Source of the DNA: Blastocatellia bacterium UBA7656
Lineage (GTDB): Bacteria > Acidobacteriota > Blastocatellia > UBA7656
Reading direction: 5' to 3'
Assembly (NCBI GenBank): GCA_002483445.1
Contig: DLHY01000150.1
Span: forward strand, 41,653-105,652
DNA: 64,000 bases
Shown here: in pieces, positions 22,668-32,840 of the stretch
Numbering within the stretch: position 1 is the first letter of the stretch
Layout of the letters: each line of letters begins with the position of its first letter
Made by a program: the position numbers and the translations under genes
Notes under the pieces: generated by a model
Database searches by the model: none
Told to the model about the DNA's origin: nothing
Seen by the model: only the letters and a program-made list of their open reading frames with translations

Positions 22668-23990
22668 ATGATACACATAACTGAAGACATCCACACCACA
22701 GACGCTTTCACCAAACACCTCGGCATGTTCGCCTACCCGAAAGGCTCGAATCTCATCGATAGAACCCGTCCCGTCAGCCAGTGGATAAAACAGCGAACCG
22801 AGTTATCCACCTGGCCTTATGCCCGATCAATCGAGCGGTCTCCTGCGACTGAGACACGCCTGAGAACTCAAAACGGCGCGATAGTCGAAGGACTGAATTT
22901 CGGATCGCAGGATTATCTCGGCCTTGCTTCTCATCCTTCGATTCACGATGCCGCCCTGCGCGCCCTCAGAGATTACGGCCCGCACAGCGCAGCCTCTCCC
23001 ATGCTTCAGGGCAACACGCGGCTTTCAAAAAGCCTTGAGCGCGAAATAGCCGAGCTTCTCAACATGGATCACGTTTTGTTGTTTCCAACAGGCTGGGCCG
23101 CGGGATTTGGAACCATAACGGGACTCGTCCGGGCGAATGATAATATCGTCATAGATCAACTGGCTCACGCCTGTCTCATGCAGGGGGCGAGAGCCGCGAC
23201 CGAAAAACACTTTTTCTTCCGCCACAACGACATATCAAGCCTCGCAGCGCGACTTCGCTCGATCCGAGCGAAAGACTCCGAGAATGCAATACTCGTCGTT
23301 TCGGAAGGATTGTTCTCGATGGATTCAGACTTTCCCGATATCGCCGCGATGCAATCGGTTTGTCACGAGTTCGACGCCGTGTTGATGATCGATGTGGCTC
23401 ACGACCTCGGCGCGATGGGGCCGGGAGGGACGGGCCAGTTGGGGCTTCAGAAATTTCTGGGAAAAGTCGATCTGGTGATGGGAAGCTTCTCGAAAACTTT
23501 TTCTTCAAACGGCGGATTCCTCGCCACCCACGATCTATCGGTCAAACAGTTCGTCAGCATCTACGGCGGGTCGCACACCTATTCGAATGCGCTCTCCCCG
23601 ATTCAGGCCGGAGTGGTGATGGAAGCTATGCGAATAGTCCGCTCGGAAGAAGGCGACCGATTGCGCCAGATGTCGCTTGGAAACATCAATCATCTGCGCG
23701 AGCAGTTCGCCCGCATAGGGGCCGAATGTCTCGGCTCGCCTTCGAACATAGTCCCGGTGAGCGTCGGCGACGAAACGCTGGCCAAGTGGACGAGTTGTTT
23801 TCTTGAGCGCGACGGATTGCTGGCAAATCTGGTCGAGTTCCCAGCCGTCGCTCGCGGCAAGGCGCGCTTTCGGTTTCAGGTCATGGCTTCTCACACGGAA
23901 AATCAGATCGAGCAGGCAGCGGAAATATTCGCGCGATCAAGAGAGTCCGCGCGAAGGAAAACACAGACTGTGCTTGCCACGTCGGCTTGA
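22668..23990 (+). CDS. PLP-dependent alpha-oxoamine synthase-family enzyme
   Basis: Fold-type I enzyme of the AONS/KBL/SPT/CqsA family, which condense an amino acid with an acyl-CoA and lose CO2. Visible residues: NFGSQDYLGLASHP, GPHSAASPMLQGN (His that stacks on PLP), DVAHDLGAMGPGG (Asp and His contacting PLP) and the Schiff-base lysine in GSFSKTFSSNGGF. About 440 aa from ATG 22668, preceded by AAAGGAG. The N-terminus has a 60-residue extension before the fold. No BioF-type neighbours (bioB, bioD) are present, so it could make a signalling or lipid amino-ketone rather than biotin. Confidence 0.82.
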   Translation: MIHITEDIHTTDAFTKHLGMFAYPKGSNLIDRTRPVSQWIKQRTELSTWPYARSIERSPATETRLRTQNGAIVEGLNFGSQDYLGLASHPSIHDAALRALRDYGPHSAASPMLQGNTRLSKSLEREIAELLNMDHVLLFPTGWAAGFGTITGLVRANDNIVIDQLAHACLMQGARAATEKHFFFRHNDISSLAARLRSIRAKDSENAILVVSEGLFSMDSDFPDIAAMQSVCHEFDAVLMIDVAHDLGAMGPGGTGQLGLQKFLGKVDLVMGSFSKTFSSNGGFLATHDLSVKQFVSIYGGSHTYSNALSPIQAGVVMEAMRIVRSEEGDRLRQMSLGNINHLREQFARIGAECLGSPSNIVPVSVGDETLAKWTSCFLERDGLLANLVEFPAVARGKARFRFQVMASHTENQIEQAAEIFARSRESARRKTQTVLATSA

Positions 23991-24021
23991 GTCATGGTTA
24001 TGAGAGGCAATCGGAGAGATA

Positions 24022-24280
24022 CGAGACAGGATCAACAGGATTATTCAAAAAGAAGGTAGTGGTAAAAAAGTAATGCTCGACTATTGGAGTGGGATTCACC
24101 GCAGAGTCGCCGCAGAAAGCTGAGACCTCGCAGAGAAGAAGACCTCTGCGCAAGCTCTGTGTCCTGCGGCTACTCTGCGGTGAAAGAACCCTTCATAATA
24201 AGACTCCCTCAATTCCAGCATTACTATTTCATCACTACCAAAAAGAAATCCTGCGAATCCTGTTAATCCTGTCTCATTGT
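24022..24280. repeat. Nested foldback region
   Basis: Outer arms GAGACAGGATCAACAGGATT (24028-24047) and its complement near 24253-24275 enclose an inner pair: ATTCACCGCAGAGTCGCCGCAG (24094-24115) and CTGCGGCTACTCTGCGGTGAA (about 24165-24185). Two repeat families are thus inserted one inside the other. This fills most of the 418-bp gap before the next gene; no coding sequence is convincing here. Confidence 0.6.
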
Positions 24281-24408
24281 TTTCCTCCCGCGTCCGGGGC
24301 GTTACCGGCTTGAGGCTCTTTCTCTCAGCGGGCGGCTGGAGTATAGTTTCCGTCAGGCCGCCCGCCGCAAGGGTCGGCTCGATCACCGAAAGAAAGGAAG
24401 TCGCAAGA

Positions 24409-24666
24409 ATGGACTTCGAAGAAATCAGTTCGATGGAAAACAAAATGAAAGTGCTGATTCTGACCGAGCATTTTCGAATAACGGGCGAGGTCGCCCTCAT
24501 TCAGGGCGCGCGATTGACGGATTATCTGGCCAGTTCAAAAACATTCATCGCCGTCACCGACGCCGAGATTCTGGATCACGAAGGTCGAAGGGTTCTTTTC
24601 TCTTCCTTTCTCAACGTTCACCGCGATCATATCGAAGTGATCGTGCCGATAGATTTGATCAGTTGA
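24409..24666 (+). CDS. Small conserved-looking protein, unknown
   Basis: 85 aa from ATG 24409, preceded by AAAGGAAG. Sequence is beta-rich: MKVLILTEHFRITGEVALIQ, TDYLASSKTFIAVTDAEIL, VLFSSFLNVHRDHIEVIVP. It looks like a small SH3-like or Sm-like barrel (DUF6812-like pattern), but I cannot assign it. It ends 3 nt before the YprB-like exonuclease gene, so they form an operon. Confidence 0.65.
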   Translation: MDFEEISSMENKMKVLILTEHFRITGEVALIQGARLTDYLASSKTFIAVTDAEILDHEGRRVLFSSFLNVHRDHIEVIVPIDLIS

Positions 24667-24669
24667 GCC

Positions 24670-25524
24670 ATGCTGACGAACACTTTCTGTCATGTGCCGG
24701 GCATAGGGATTCGAGAAGAGCAACGGCTCTGGTCGTCGGGCGTGCAGTCGTGGGAGATGGTCGGACAGACCGGCGCAAAGCTGCTGCCCCGCATCAAGGC
24801 GTCTGCTCTGGCCCAGGCCATCGAAGAATCGTTCCATCGACTTGAAGCGAATGACCCGAATTACTTTTCGAATCTTCTTTCGCCCTCTCAACACTGGCGA
24901 TTGTTCCCCGACTTCCGCCACCGACTCGCCTACCTCGACATAGAGACCACCGGCCTCGCTTATCAGGACGAGATAACGACCATAGCGATCTACGACGGGC
25001 GCTCTATCCGTCATTATCTCAACGGAGTGAACCTCGAAGAGTTCAAGCGCGACATAATGGATTATTCGATGATCGTCACCTACAACGGCAAATGCTTCGA
25101 TGCGCCGTTCATCGAGAGGTTTTTTCGCATAAGACTCGATCACGCGCATATAGATTTGCGCTACATTTTGAAAGACCTCGGCTACACCGGCGGACTGAAA
25201 GCGTGTGAGCGGAGGCTCGGAATAGACCGCAGCGAGCTTGAAGACGTTGACGGATACTTCGCCGTTTTGCTGTGGCAGGATTATCAGAAAAACAAAAACG
25301 CGAAATCGCTCGAAACCCTTCTGGCCTACAACATCGAGGATGTTCTCAATCTTGAGACGCTGCTCGTGAAGGCTTACAACATGAACTTGAAAGAAACGCC
25401 TTTCAGCCAGAGCCGACGCCTTGAGTTGCCTCGCCGCCCCGCGCCGCCTTTCGAAGCCGACCGCAAAACCATACAGAGAATCCGCCGTGAGCATCCGTGG
25501 ATGAGTCGGGCGCGCAGGTATTAG
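24670..25524 (+). CDS. YprB-like RNase H-fold 3'-5' exonuclease
   Basis: After about 85 residues, the DEDD exonuclease domain: AYLDIETTGLAY (first Asp and Glu), VTYNGKCFDAPFIERFF (second Asp), HIDLRYIL, and LAYNIEDVLNLETL (last Asp). The N-terminal VPGIGIREEQRLWSSGVQSWEMV is a helix-hairpin-helix-like piece found in such proteins. 284 aa. Likely acts on nucleic acid ends in the cytoplasm; biological role unknown. Confidence 0.8.
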   Translation: MLTNTFCHVPGIGIREEQRLWSSGVQSWEMVGQTGAKLLPRIKASALAQAIEESFHRLEANDPNYFSNLLSPSQHWRLFPDFRHRLAYLDIETTGLAYQDEITTIAIYDGRSIRHYLNGVNLEEFKRDIMDYSMIVTYNGKCFDAPFIERFFRIRLDHAHIDLRYILKDLGYTGGLKACERRLGIDRSELEDVDGYFAVLLWQDYQKNKNAKSLETLLAYNIEDVLNLETLLVKAYNMNLKETPFSQSRRLELPRRPAPPFEADRKTIQRIRREHPWMSRARRY

Positions 25525-25529
25525 AAATA

Positions 25530-25856
25530 ATGAGCAGATCGTATTCAGTGCTGATAATCGATATGAGTCATTACATGGACGGGGAGAGCGAGTATCGGAT
25601 AGATGGCTTTCCATCATTCGAGTTTGCGCGCGAGTTTGCGCGCCGCTGGGTTCGTGATTCGGTTGAGGAGTTGAGATCGCCTGATCAAAACGCAGACGAG
25701 TTGCGCAAGGCATGGTTTATGTGGGGCGAGGATGCTCTGGTTCTGGGCGGCGAAAGCTATGCCGGATCGCACGATCTGGATTTCTTCATCGCCAATCCCG
25801 CAACGGCAGAAGAGCGCGACTGGAAAGCGATCAAGAAAAAGGCGAAGCTTGAATGA
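25530..25856 (+). CDS. Hypothetical protein
   Basis: 108 aa from ATG 25530, 5 nt after the exonuclease gene. Begins SYSVLIIDMSHYMDGESEYRI, then a helix EFAREFARRWVRDSVEELR with Arg/Glu, and WFMWGEDALVLGGESYAG. No family recognised. The ribosome binding site is poor; GTG 25497 is a possible earlier start overlapping the upstream gene. Confidence 0.55.
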   Translation: MSRSYSVLIIDMSHYMDGESEYRIDGFPSFEFAREFARRWVRDSVEELRSPDQNADELRKAWFMWGEDALVLGGESYAGSHDLDFFIANPATAEERDWKAIKKKAKLE

Positions 25857-25886
25857 TCCTCTCCCGACGGCCCTTCTGTGTCTCTC

Positions 25887-27548
25887 TCAGGTTTTACCTC
25901 TGCTCAGAATAGACCTGGCCCTTGTATAAAAAAGCGAGATCGCCAGCGCCATCAATCCGACCAATATAAATGCCGCCACTCGAAACAAAGGGTCGAGATG
26001 CGCCAGATCGATCAGAAACAGATAGACCACCGTCACCAGTATCGCCGAAATCGCCATCAGGCGATACTTGATGCTGCTCAACCAGTAGCTCAACAGAAAA
26101 TACATCACCGCAGTCGCCGTCCACGAAACCGTCACGTACTGGCCGGACACGGCGCGATAGAGAGCATAAAAGATCATCACAAAAGCGATGGCAAGGTAGA
26201 CGTTGCGCAACATCTCGGTGCGAAGAGCCAGTCGCTCCTTCTGCCAGTTCATAACGCGGGCGCTGGAGAGCGCGACTATCGCAAAGCTGAAATTCACCTG
26301 ATTCGATGAAGGCGAAAGCGTGAGGTACCCGACCAGAATGCTCGCATATATGAGCGAGTTCATAACGACCAGCGTCTTCGACCGAAACCACAGAGCCATC
26401 GAAACCACCAGCAGGCTTTGCAAAGAGAGCCACAAAAACGAAGTCGGAGCCTTTGCATAACCATAGATGGCTATGCTCAATGCCAGGTATCCGAAACAGG
26501 CGTAAATGGCGGGCGTGTACTGCCTGCGCGTGTTCAGCCATTGAACTATAGCCAGCAGGAGAAGGAACGCGGCCACAACGAGGTAAACGGTCGAATAGAT
26601 TTGCTGAAAGTGAGTCAGCACCGCGAGCGCGATGAGTATGGAAAAGCCGAGCGAGTTGAGCAGAACCGATATGATCTTGTAAGTGTCGTCCGCCGAAGAC
26701 TTTTTGCTGAACAGCGCAGGCCAGTAGAAAATCGCGGCGTAGAGGAAAAGATAGACGATGTTGTATTGATGCTCGGATACGGCCTGCGGTTTATGCCCGA
26801 CCAGCGGATTACTCAACAACCAGAGCAGATGAGCAGCATAAGCGAGGATCATCGCCAGCAGTAGCAGATGCCGCCATTCGCGAGTAATCGATAGGCGCGT
26901 TGCAGCGACTGAACTGATAACCACAAGCGGCAGGCTTATCTGCGTCCGGTCGACGAGCAGCGCCGAGAGTACCGCCAACACGATGGCGATAGCGGCGAGT
27001 TGCTGCGAGTTGCGCCGGATCGCTATCCACAACTGAAACGCGCAGACCAGAAGCAGAAGCATCAGAGAAACGTAGACGTTGCCGATGAGCGGCGCAGCCG
27101 AGAAAAAGCCGAGCCGCATCGTCGTGTAGTACAACAACAATAAACTGCTTCCCAGCATCACTCGCGACAGATGAGGTATGTTTTGCTTCCATAGACGAGC
27201 AAGCCAGTAAAGGCCAATAGCGGCAATATAGCCTGTGGCGCTGGCAGCCACGCGATGGCCGTGGCTCTGAGCATAAGCCATAAGGAAAACGATGCCGAGG
27301 AACAGCACGCCGCTGCCTATCCAGGCGAGGCCGAATTCTCCGACGCCTAGTTCCAGTCCCGATCCTTCGTACTCACTCGATTCAGTCTCTTGAACGGATT
27401 CGTCGGGCGAAGTCGATTCAGGCTGGGCGCGAGGCATCTGAACCATAGACAGCCCCAGATGCGCTTCTAGTCGGGCGACGCGAGCGGTCAGTTCCTGAAG
27501 AGATTCGTATACACGCTCTTCATCTCGCTCTATATCCGGGGAGTTCAT
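25887..27548 (-). CDS. DUF2339-like polytopic membrane protein
   Basis: 553 aa. A cytoplasmic N-terminus of about 70 residues starts with a coiled coil (ERVYESLQELTARVARLEAHLG), then some 15 hydrophobic segments beginning with FGLAWIGSGVLFLGIVFLMAYA. This coiled-coil-then-many-helices plan is typical of DUF2339 proteins, whose function is unknown. Monocistronic, end to end with the hypothetical gene upstream at 25856. Confidence 0.7.
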   Translation of the reverse strand: MNSPDIERDEERVYESLQELTARVARLEAHLGLSMVQMPRAQPESTSPDESVQETESSEYEGSGLELGVGEFGLAWIGSGVLFLGIVFLMAYAQSHGHRVAASATGYIAAIGLYWLARLWKQNIPHLSRVMLGSSLLLLYYTTMRLGFFSAAPLIGNVYVSLMLLLLVCAFQLWIAIRRNSQQLAAIAIVLAVLSALLVDRTQISLPLVVISSVAATRLSITREWRHLLLLAMILAYAAHLLWLLSNPLVGHKPQAVSEHQYNIVYLFLYAAIFYWPALFSKKSSADDTYKIISVLLNSLGFSILIALAVLTHFQQIYSTVYLVVAAFLLLLAIVQWLNTRRQYTPAIYACFGYLALSIAIYGYAKAPTSFLWLSLQSLLVVSMALWFRSKTLVVMNSLIYASILVGYLTLSPSSNQVNFSFAIVALSSARVMNWQKERLALRTEMLRNVYLAIAFVMIFYALYRAVSGQYVTVSWTATAVMYFLLSYWLSSIKYRLMAISAILVTVVYLFLIDLAHLDPLFRVAAFILVGLMALAISLFYTRARSILSRGKT

Positions 27549-27646
27549 ACTTGCTCACCAGCGATGATCTTTCGATATGACAGATTCTCTTCCTTCTCTC
27601 GATAAAGCGGCCATAAAAGATGGACGCAAGCTGTTGTCCGAGCCTG

Positions 27647-27733
27647 TCAGTTTTTTGTCATGTCCGAGAGCATCTTCAGGAATATCAACAGGACGATGAT
27701 AATAAGTATCAGAATAATCGCCAGTTCCAGCAT
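27647..27733 (-). CDS. 28-residue single-span membrane peptide
   Basis: ATG 27733 with a near-perfect AAAGGAGG site 5 nt upstream. The product MLELAIILILIIIVLLIFLK followed by MLSDMTKN is one transmembrane helix with a short polar tail. It lies 60 nt downstream of the multiheme cytochrome gene on the same strand. Small single-helix subunits are common in cytochrome complexes (PetL, PetN, CydX, CcoQ), so it may be an accessory subunit of the complex encoded upstream. Evidence is the strong start site and hydrophobicity; conservation was not tested. Confidence 0.6.
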   Translation of the reverse strand: MLELAIILILIIIVLLIFLKMLSDMTKN

Positions 27734-27793
27734 AACGGCCTCCTTTCCGAAGGCCCGACGACCTGTGTCAGCCTGCCTGATCGAGTCGCGCCC

Positions 27794-29157
27794 TTACTCG
27801 CCGCCTTTGCGCTGAGAGCTTTCGATCTGCCTCAATTTGAGGTAAACCAGCGCCGCCAGAAACAGGATGAAAAAGAGCGAAGCGGCCAGCCCCTTTCGCC
27901 TGTAGCTCCATTCGGAAAGCGAGTCTTCTCCTGCGCGATGGCCTTTTCGAGCTATCTCAAGCCCCGGTTTGATGACCCGGTCGACTTCATCGAGTGAGAA
28001 GCTGTGAATCAGCACTCTCGCATGAGTGAGCGCATCGCGGGCTTCGTTCAACTCGAATTTGGGACGGCTGACTTCCATCCCGGATCGCTCGGCCTGATTG
28101 AGGATATCGTTTGTGGCATTGATGGCCGTGATCAACTCACCGATCCTTGCGCGCATCTCGCCTGCCGTGACGAATCCATTATCTTCTTTTTCGGTATGGC
28201 AACTTGTACAAACTGACTTTTCGGCTGTGCCGAGCATTTCGTCGCTGGGCGGTAAAATATCATGATTGCTGTGGCACTCAAGGCACTCGCCTATCTGCAT
28301 CGCGTCGAATGCTGTTTTATGAGGACTCGACGCAAAGAGAGTCGACTGGCGGGCGTGGCACTGACCGCAGACGTTGGCGACCGAGGCGACGCCGGGAGGC
28401 GCGGCTCCGTGATTGCCGTGACAGTCGTTGCAGGTCGGCGCAGATAAATCCTGCCGTTCATAGAGCGCCTTCGCATGGACGCTCGATTTGTATTTGTCGT
28501 ACTGATCGCTGGCTATTGCGTAGCCTTTCATATAATCCGCGCTGGCATGGCATCGAGAGCAGGTCTCGGCCACATTGAGCGAATAGACCGGGGAGAGTGA
28601 ATCGTTGACGGCTCGAATGCCGTGATTGCCATGGCAGCTTATGCAGGTGGCAACTTTTCGATCCCCGGCTTGAAGCCGCTTGCCGTGAACGCTCGTCCCG
28701 TATTCCCGCTCCTGATCGACGCGCAGAGCCGGAGCGAATTTCTTCATCTGATCGGCATTGCTGTGGCAGCTTCCGCAAAAAGCCGGGATGTTCTCAGGAT
28801 CAGGTTTGCCGATGAATCCCTTTTTCGGATCCATCGCCGCCATCGGGTCATCCTGGCTTGCGTCGCCGCGATGACAATCGACGCAGGAAAGCCCGCGCGA
28901 ATTGTGTGTGTCATTTTTCATCAACTCCACAGGTTTCAACAACTCGGCTTCCATCTGCGAATGGCACTCGACGCATGAATCTTTTTTCTGCGCCGATGCT
29001 CTGCCGAAAGAAAAAAACGCGATCATCAAAACGAGGCTTAACAAAACCGCGCATTTCAACGCGCGAGCCTGACCGTGGCGGCGCGGCTTTTTCAATGCAC
29101 CGGGAGCCTCTGCGCAGTTCATGTAAATTGGGGTTTCCTGATTCATCACAGTCTCCA

Positions 29158-29158
<1 letters not shown>
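27794..29158 (-). CDS. Nine-heme membrane-anchored cytochrome c
   Basis: Nine CxxCH motifs: CVECH, CVDCH, CGSCH, CISCH, CSRCH, CNDCH, CGQCH, CLECH and CTSCH. An N-terminal hydrophobic segment ([17 protein letters not shown]) is a signal or anchor, and a C-terminal helix [19 protein letters not shown] anchors the protein. Between the hemes and the anchor is a helical hairpin ([17 protein letters not shown]...). ATG 29158 overlaps the cytochrome b stop (ATGA); ATG 29146 has GGAG 6 nt upstream and is an alternative. It probably accepts electrons from the Rieske/cytochrome b pair, in place of cytochrome c1, and passes them to the periplasmic cytochrome c. Confidence 0.9.
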
Positions 29159-30222
<1,064 letters not shown>

Positions 30223-30228
30223 AATCCC

Positions 30229-30735
30229 TCATCCTTTGGAGACGATGATTTCATCGCCGCGAGTATTAACAATGTATTCTTCGAGCGGGCGCGGAGGAGG
30301 CCCGCCAATGTTTTGACCGTTTAGGTTGTATTGCCCGTTATGACAGGCGCACCATATCTGTTTCGATTCAGGCTGATACTGAACTATGCAATCGAGATGG
30401 GTGCAGACGGCGGAGAATGCCTTCACCTCTCCCGAAGAGGTGCGCAGGATTAGGCCCGGTTTGTTGCCAAACTTGAAAATCTTTCCTGAGTTGGCTGCAA
30501 GCTCACTGACCTTTCCGGCAACGACAGAATTCTGCGCCGCCTCGATGACTTCAGGCGGAGTGATGAATCTGATTATCGGATAAAAGATGGCCACGAGCGT
30601 CGCCCCGAAACTCGTCCCCAGCAGATAATTGAGGAACCGCCGTCTGCCCGGATTCTCAATCGCCCTTTCTGCCGTCGCCGCACGGTTCGGGCAGTTCTCG
30701 CACTCGCCATTCTTCTTATGATTCACGTTTCCCAT
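30229..30735 (-). CDS. Rieske iron-sulfur protein
   Basis: 168 aa. The [2Fe-2S] ligands are in CTHLDC and CACHNGQY (Cys-x-His and Cys-x2-His boxes). A single N-terminal helix after [10 protein letters not shown] serves as Tat-type signal anchor (twin arginine). The extreme N-terminus has CENC, an unusual Cys pair before the anchor. First of the Rieske-cyt b-nonaheme set. Confidence 0.93.
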   Translation of the reverse strand: MGNVNHKKNGECENCPNRAATAERAIENPGRRRFLNYLLGTSFGATLVAIFYPIIRFITPPEVIEAAQNSVVAGKVSELAANSGKIFKFGNKPGLILRTSSGEVKAFSAVCTHLDCIVQYQPESKQIWCACHNGQYNLNGQNIGGPPPRPLEEYIVNTRGDEIIVSKG

Positions 30736-30756
30736 AGCCCCTCACGAAAGTCTGGT

Positions 30757-30824
30757 GTCAGAAGTCAGAAGTCAGAAGTCAGAAGTCAGAAGTCAGAATA
30801 AAACCACTGACCACCGACCACTGC
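30757..30824. repeat. Heptamer tract (AGAAGTC)n with (CCACTGA)n
   Basis: About six tandem AGAAGTC units (30758-30798) and then CCACTGA, CCACCGA, CCACTGC (30804-30824). Both have a strict 7-nt period. It occupies the gap between the cytochrome c and Rieske genes. Confidence 0.75.
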
Positions 30825-30839
30825 TATAGCGATTCAACG

Positions 30840-31193
30840 CTACCCGGCAAGTTTGCGTATGAAGGCGACAAGCTCCTGAACCTGCTGCTGATTGAGGCTC
30901 TTTTCGTATGGAGGCATTTTCCCTTTGCCTTTGGAGATGACTGCTGTCAATTGAGCGTCTGACTGACCCTGAACGTCAGCCGAGCGCAGATCGCGAACCT
31001 TGAGCTTCTTTCCCATCACCGTGTTGCCGCTCCCATCCGCGCCGTGGCAGGCCGCGCACTTCGCCTTGAAAAGCGTAGCCACATCGAATGCAGGGCTGCC
31101 TGTCGCCTCGGACGAACTCAGTAAAATCGCAGCCATCGCGACCATCAGGAATGCCAGAACTATTGACGCTGATCTTTTCACCGATGAATTCAT
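30840..31193 (-). CDS. Class I cytochrome c
   Basis: 117 aa from ATG 31193 (GGGGGAAG upstream). A signal peptide covers about residues 1-30; a single CAACH heme site follows, with the distal Met in KGKMPPY and the C-terminal helix QVQELVAFIRKLAG. Soluble periplasmic electron carrier, first gene of the cytochrome operon, likely taking electrons from the nine-heme subunit to a terminal oxidase. Confidence 0.9.
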   Translation of the reverse strand: MNSSVKRSASIVLAFLMVAMAAILLSSSEATGSPAFDVATLFKAKCAACHGADGSGNTVMGKKLKVRDLRSADVQGQSDAQLTAVISKGKGKMPPYEKSLNQQQVQELVAFIRKLAG

Positions 31194-31371
31194 GTCTTCC
31201 CCCTTTATCAACATATTTATCGCGCTTCGCGGTAGCGCCTTTTGCATTACAAACGGCATTCCATAGCGCGAGAGGTTGAAGCGGTGACTGTTTAATGGCG
31301 ATTCAATAAGCAGTTAGAAGATAGTCGGCATCGCAATCGAGATAGTGAAGTCGGGCTTGAGTGTCCCCGCT

Positions 31372-31432
31372 TGTCCCACAGGTTGGAAGCCATGGAGTGA
31401 TTATCAATGATTGCGCCAGATAGCGTGGGACA
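31372..31432. promoter_or_regulatory. Inverted repeat between cytochrome operon and response-regulator gene
   Basis: TGTCCCAC (31372-31379) and GTGGGACA (31425-31432), 8-bp arms 45 nt apart, with another GTCCC just left. The gap 31194-31470 holds no gene. It may be an operator for the divergently placed cytochrome operon or just a transcript hairpin. I found no convincing sigma-54 promoter (GG-N10-GC) here. Confidence 0.3.
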
Positions 31433-31470
31433 GGAATGCACACCAGCGGACACAACAACGGAGCGGATTT

Positions 31471-32838
31471 CTAAATACGACGGAATTGCTCAACATCGAT
31501 TCCGAATTTTTTTGCGAGCCGATAGATCATCTTGCGCGTCATCCCGGCCTCGGCTGCGGCTTCCGACACATTGCCTCTGTGTCGGCGAAGCAGTTCGACC
31601 AGAAAAGGCTTTTCCACCGATTCAGATTGTTTCTCTCTCATAACGGAGAAAGAGAGTTCTTCGTCGCCCTTGAGATGATCGGGCAGGTCGGAGAATTCGA
31701 CCGAAGTTCCTTCGCCCAGCAGCACCGCGTGCTGGATGACGTTTTGCAACTCGCGCACATTTCCCGGCCAGTTGTAGGTGAGGAACAACTCCATCACTTC
31801 GGGCGAAAGCGAAGTGGCCGAGCGGTGATACTGCTCGTTGAATGATCGCAGAAAATGATTTGCCAGCAGCGGTATGTCTTCTCTCCGGTTTCTCAATGCA
31901 GGCAACTGAAGGGTGATGACATTGAGTCGGTAGTAAAGTTCTTCGCGAAAATTCTTGCTGGCTATTTCTGCTCTAAGGTCGCGGCTGGTCGCTGCAAGCA
32001 CGCGAATATCGACTGAGATCATCTTCTCCGATCCCAGTCGGCGCAGTTCGCGCTCCTGCAACGCGCGCAGGAGTTTCGTTTGAAGAGTGAGCGTAAGTTC
32101 TCCGATTTCGTCCAGAAACAGCGTGCCGGTGTGAGCCAGTTCCAACAGCCCGCGCGTCATCTGACTGGCTCCGGTGAATGCGCCTTTTTCATGCCCGAAC
32201 AATTCGCTCTCAAGGAGGTTTTCCGGCAGCGCGGCGCAATCCACTGCAATGAACGGTTTGTCCTGACGAAAACTATGCGCGTGAATGGTGCGGGCGATTA
32301 GCTCTTTGCCGGTGCCGGTCTCGCCCAGTATGAGGATGTTGGCGTCGCTGCGCATGACTTTTTGAAGCGTGCTGAAAACTTTCCGCATCGCTTCAGACGT
32401 GCCGATGATTTTATCGAAGCCGCGATTGAGGGTGAGTTGCTCGCGGAGGTTGAGGTTTTCCTCTACGAGAGACCTGTGATTGAGGGCGCGTTCGACTGCG
32501 AGGCGGAGTTGATCTGCGGTGAAAGGCTTTGCCAGATAATCGAACGCTCCGCGTTTGATCGCTTCGACGGCGGTATCGAGAGTGGCGAAGGCCGTAAACA
32601 TTATTATCATCATCGAAGGATCAACAGAGCGCGCGAGGCTGACGATCTCCATCCCCGTGCGGCCCGGCATTCTCAAATCGACGAAGAAAAGATCGTAGCG
32701 ACTGGATTTGAGCGCGTTCAACGCTTCAGCGCCGTCCGAAGCAGTGGCGACTTCATATCCGGCGCGCTCAAGAATCTTGCGACAACTGATGAGAATTTCC
32801 TTCTCATCGTCTGCGATCAGAATGCGGGCAGAAGCCAT
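31471..32838 (-). CDS. Sigma-54-dependent response regulator (NtrC family)
   Basis: 455 aa. Receiver domain with phospho-acceptor Asp in LFFVDLRMPG (about residue 54), AAA+ domain with Walker A GETGTGKE, the sigma-54-contacting GAFTGA loop, Walker B LFLDEIGEL, and a Fis-type HTH (VSEAAAEAGMTRKMIYRLAKKFGID). It activates sigma-54 promoters on phosphorylation by the kinase whose gene ends 2 nt upstream. Confidence 0.95.
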   Translation of the reverse strand: MASARILIADDEKEILISCRKILERAGYEVATASDGAEALNALKSSRYDLFFVDLRMPGRTGMEIVSLARSVDPSMMIIMFTAFATLDTAVEAIKRGAFDYLAKPFTADQLRLAVERALNHRSLVEENLNLREQLTLNRGFDKIIGTSEAMRKVFSTLQKVMRSDANILILGETGTGKELIARTIHAHSFRQDKPFIAVDCAALPENLLESELFGHEKGAFTGASQMTRGLLELAHTGTLFLDEIGELTLTLQTKLLRALQERELRRLGSEKMISVDIRVLAATSRDLRAEIASKNFREELYYRLNVITLQLPALRNRREDIPLLANHFLRSFNEQYHRSATSLSPEVMELFLTYNWPGNVRELQNVIQHAVLLGEGTSVEFSDLPDHLKGDEELSFSVMREKQSESVEKPFLVELLRRHRGNVSEAAAEAGMTRKMIYRLAKKFGIDVEQFRRI

Positions 32839-32840
32839 GA

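Noticed and set aside
31372..31440. Possible sigma-54 promoter between the cytochrome operon and the NtrC-type regulator.
   Set aside because: GG and GC elements are spaced 8-9 nt apart rather than 10.
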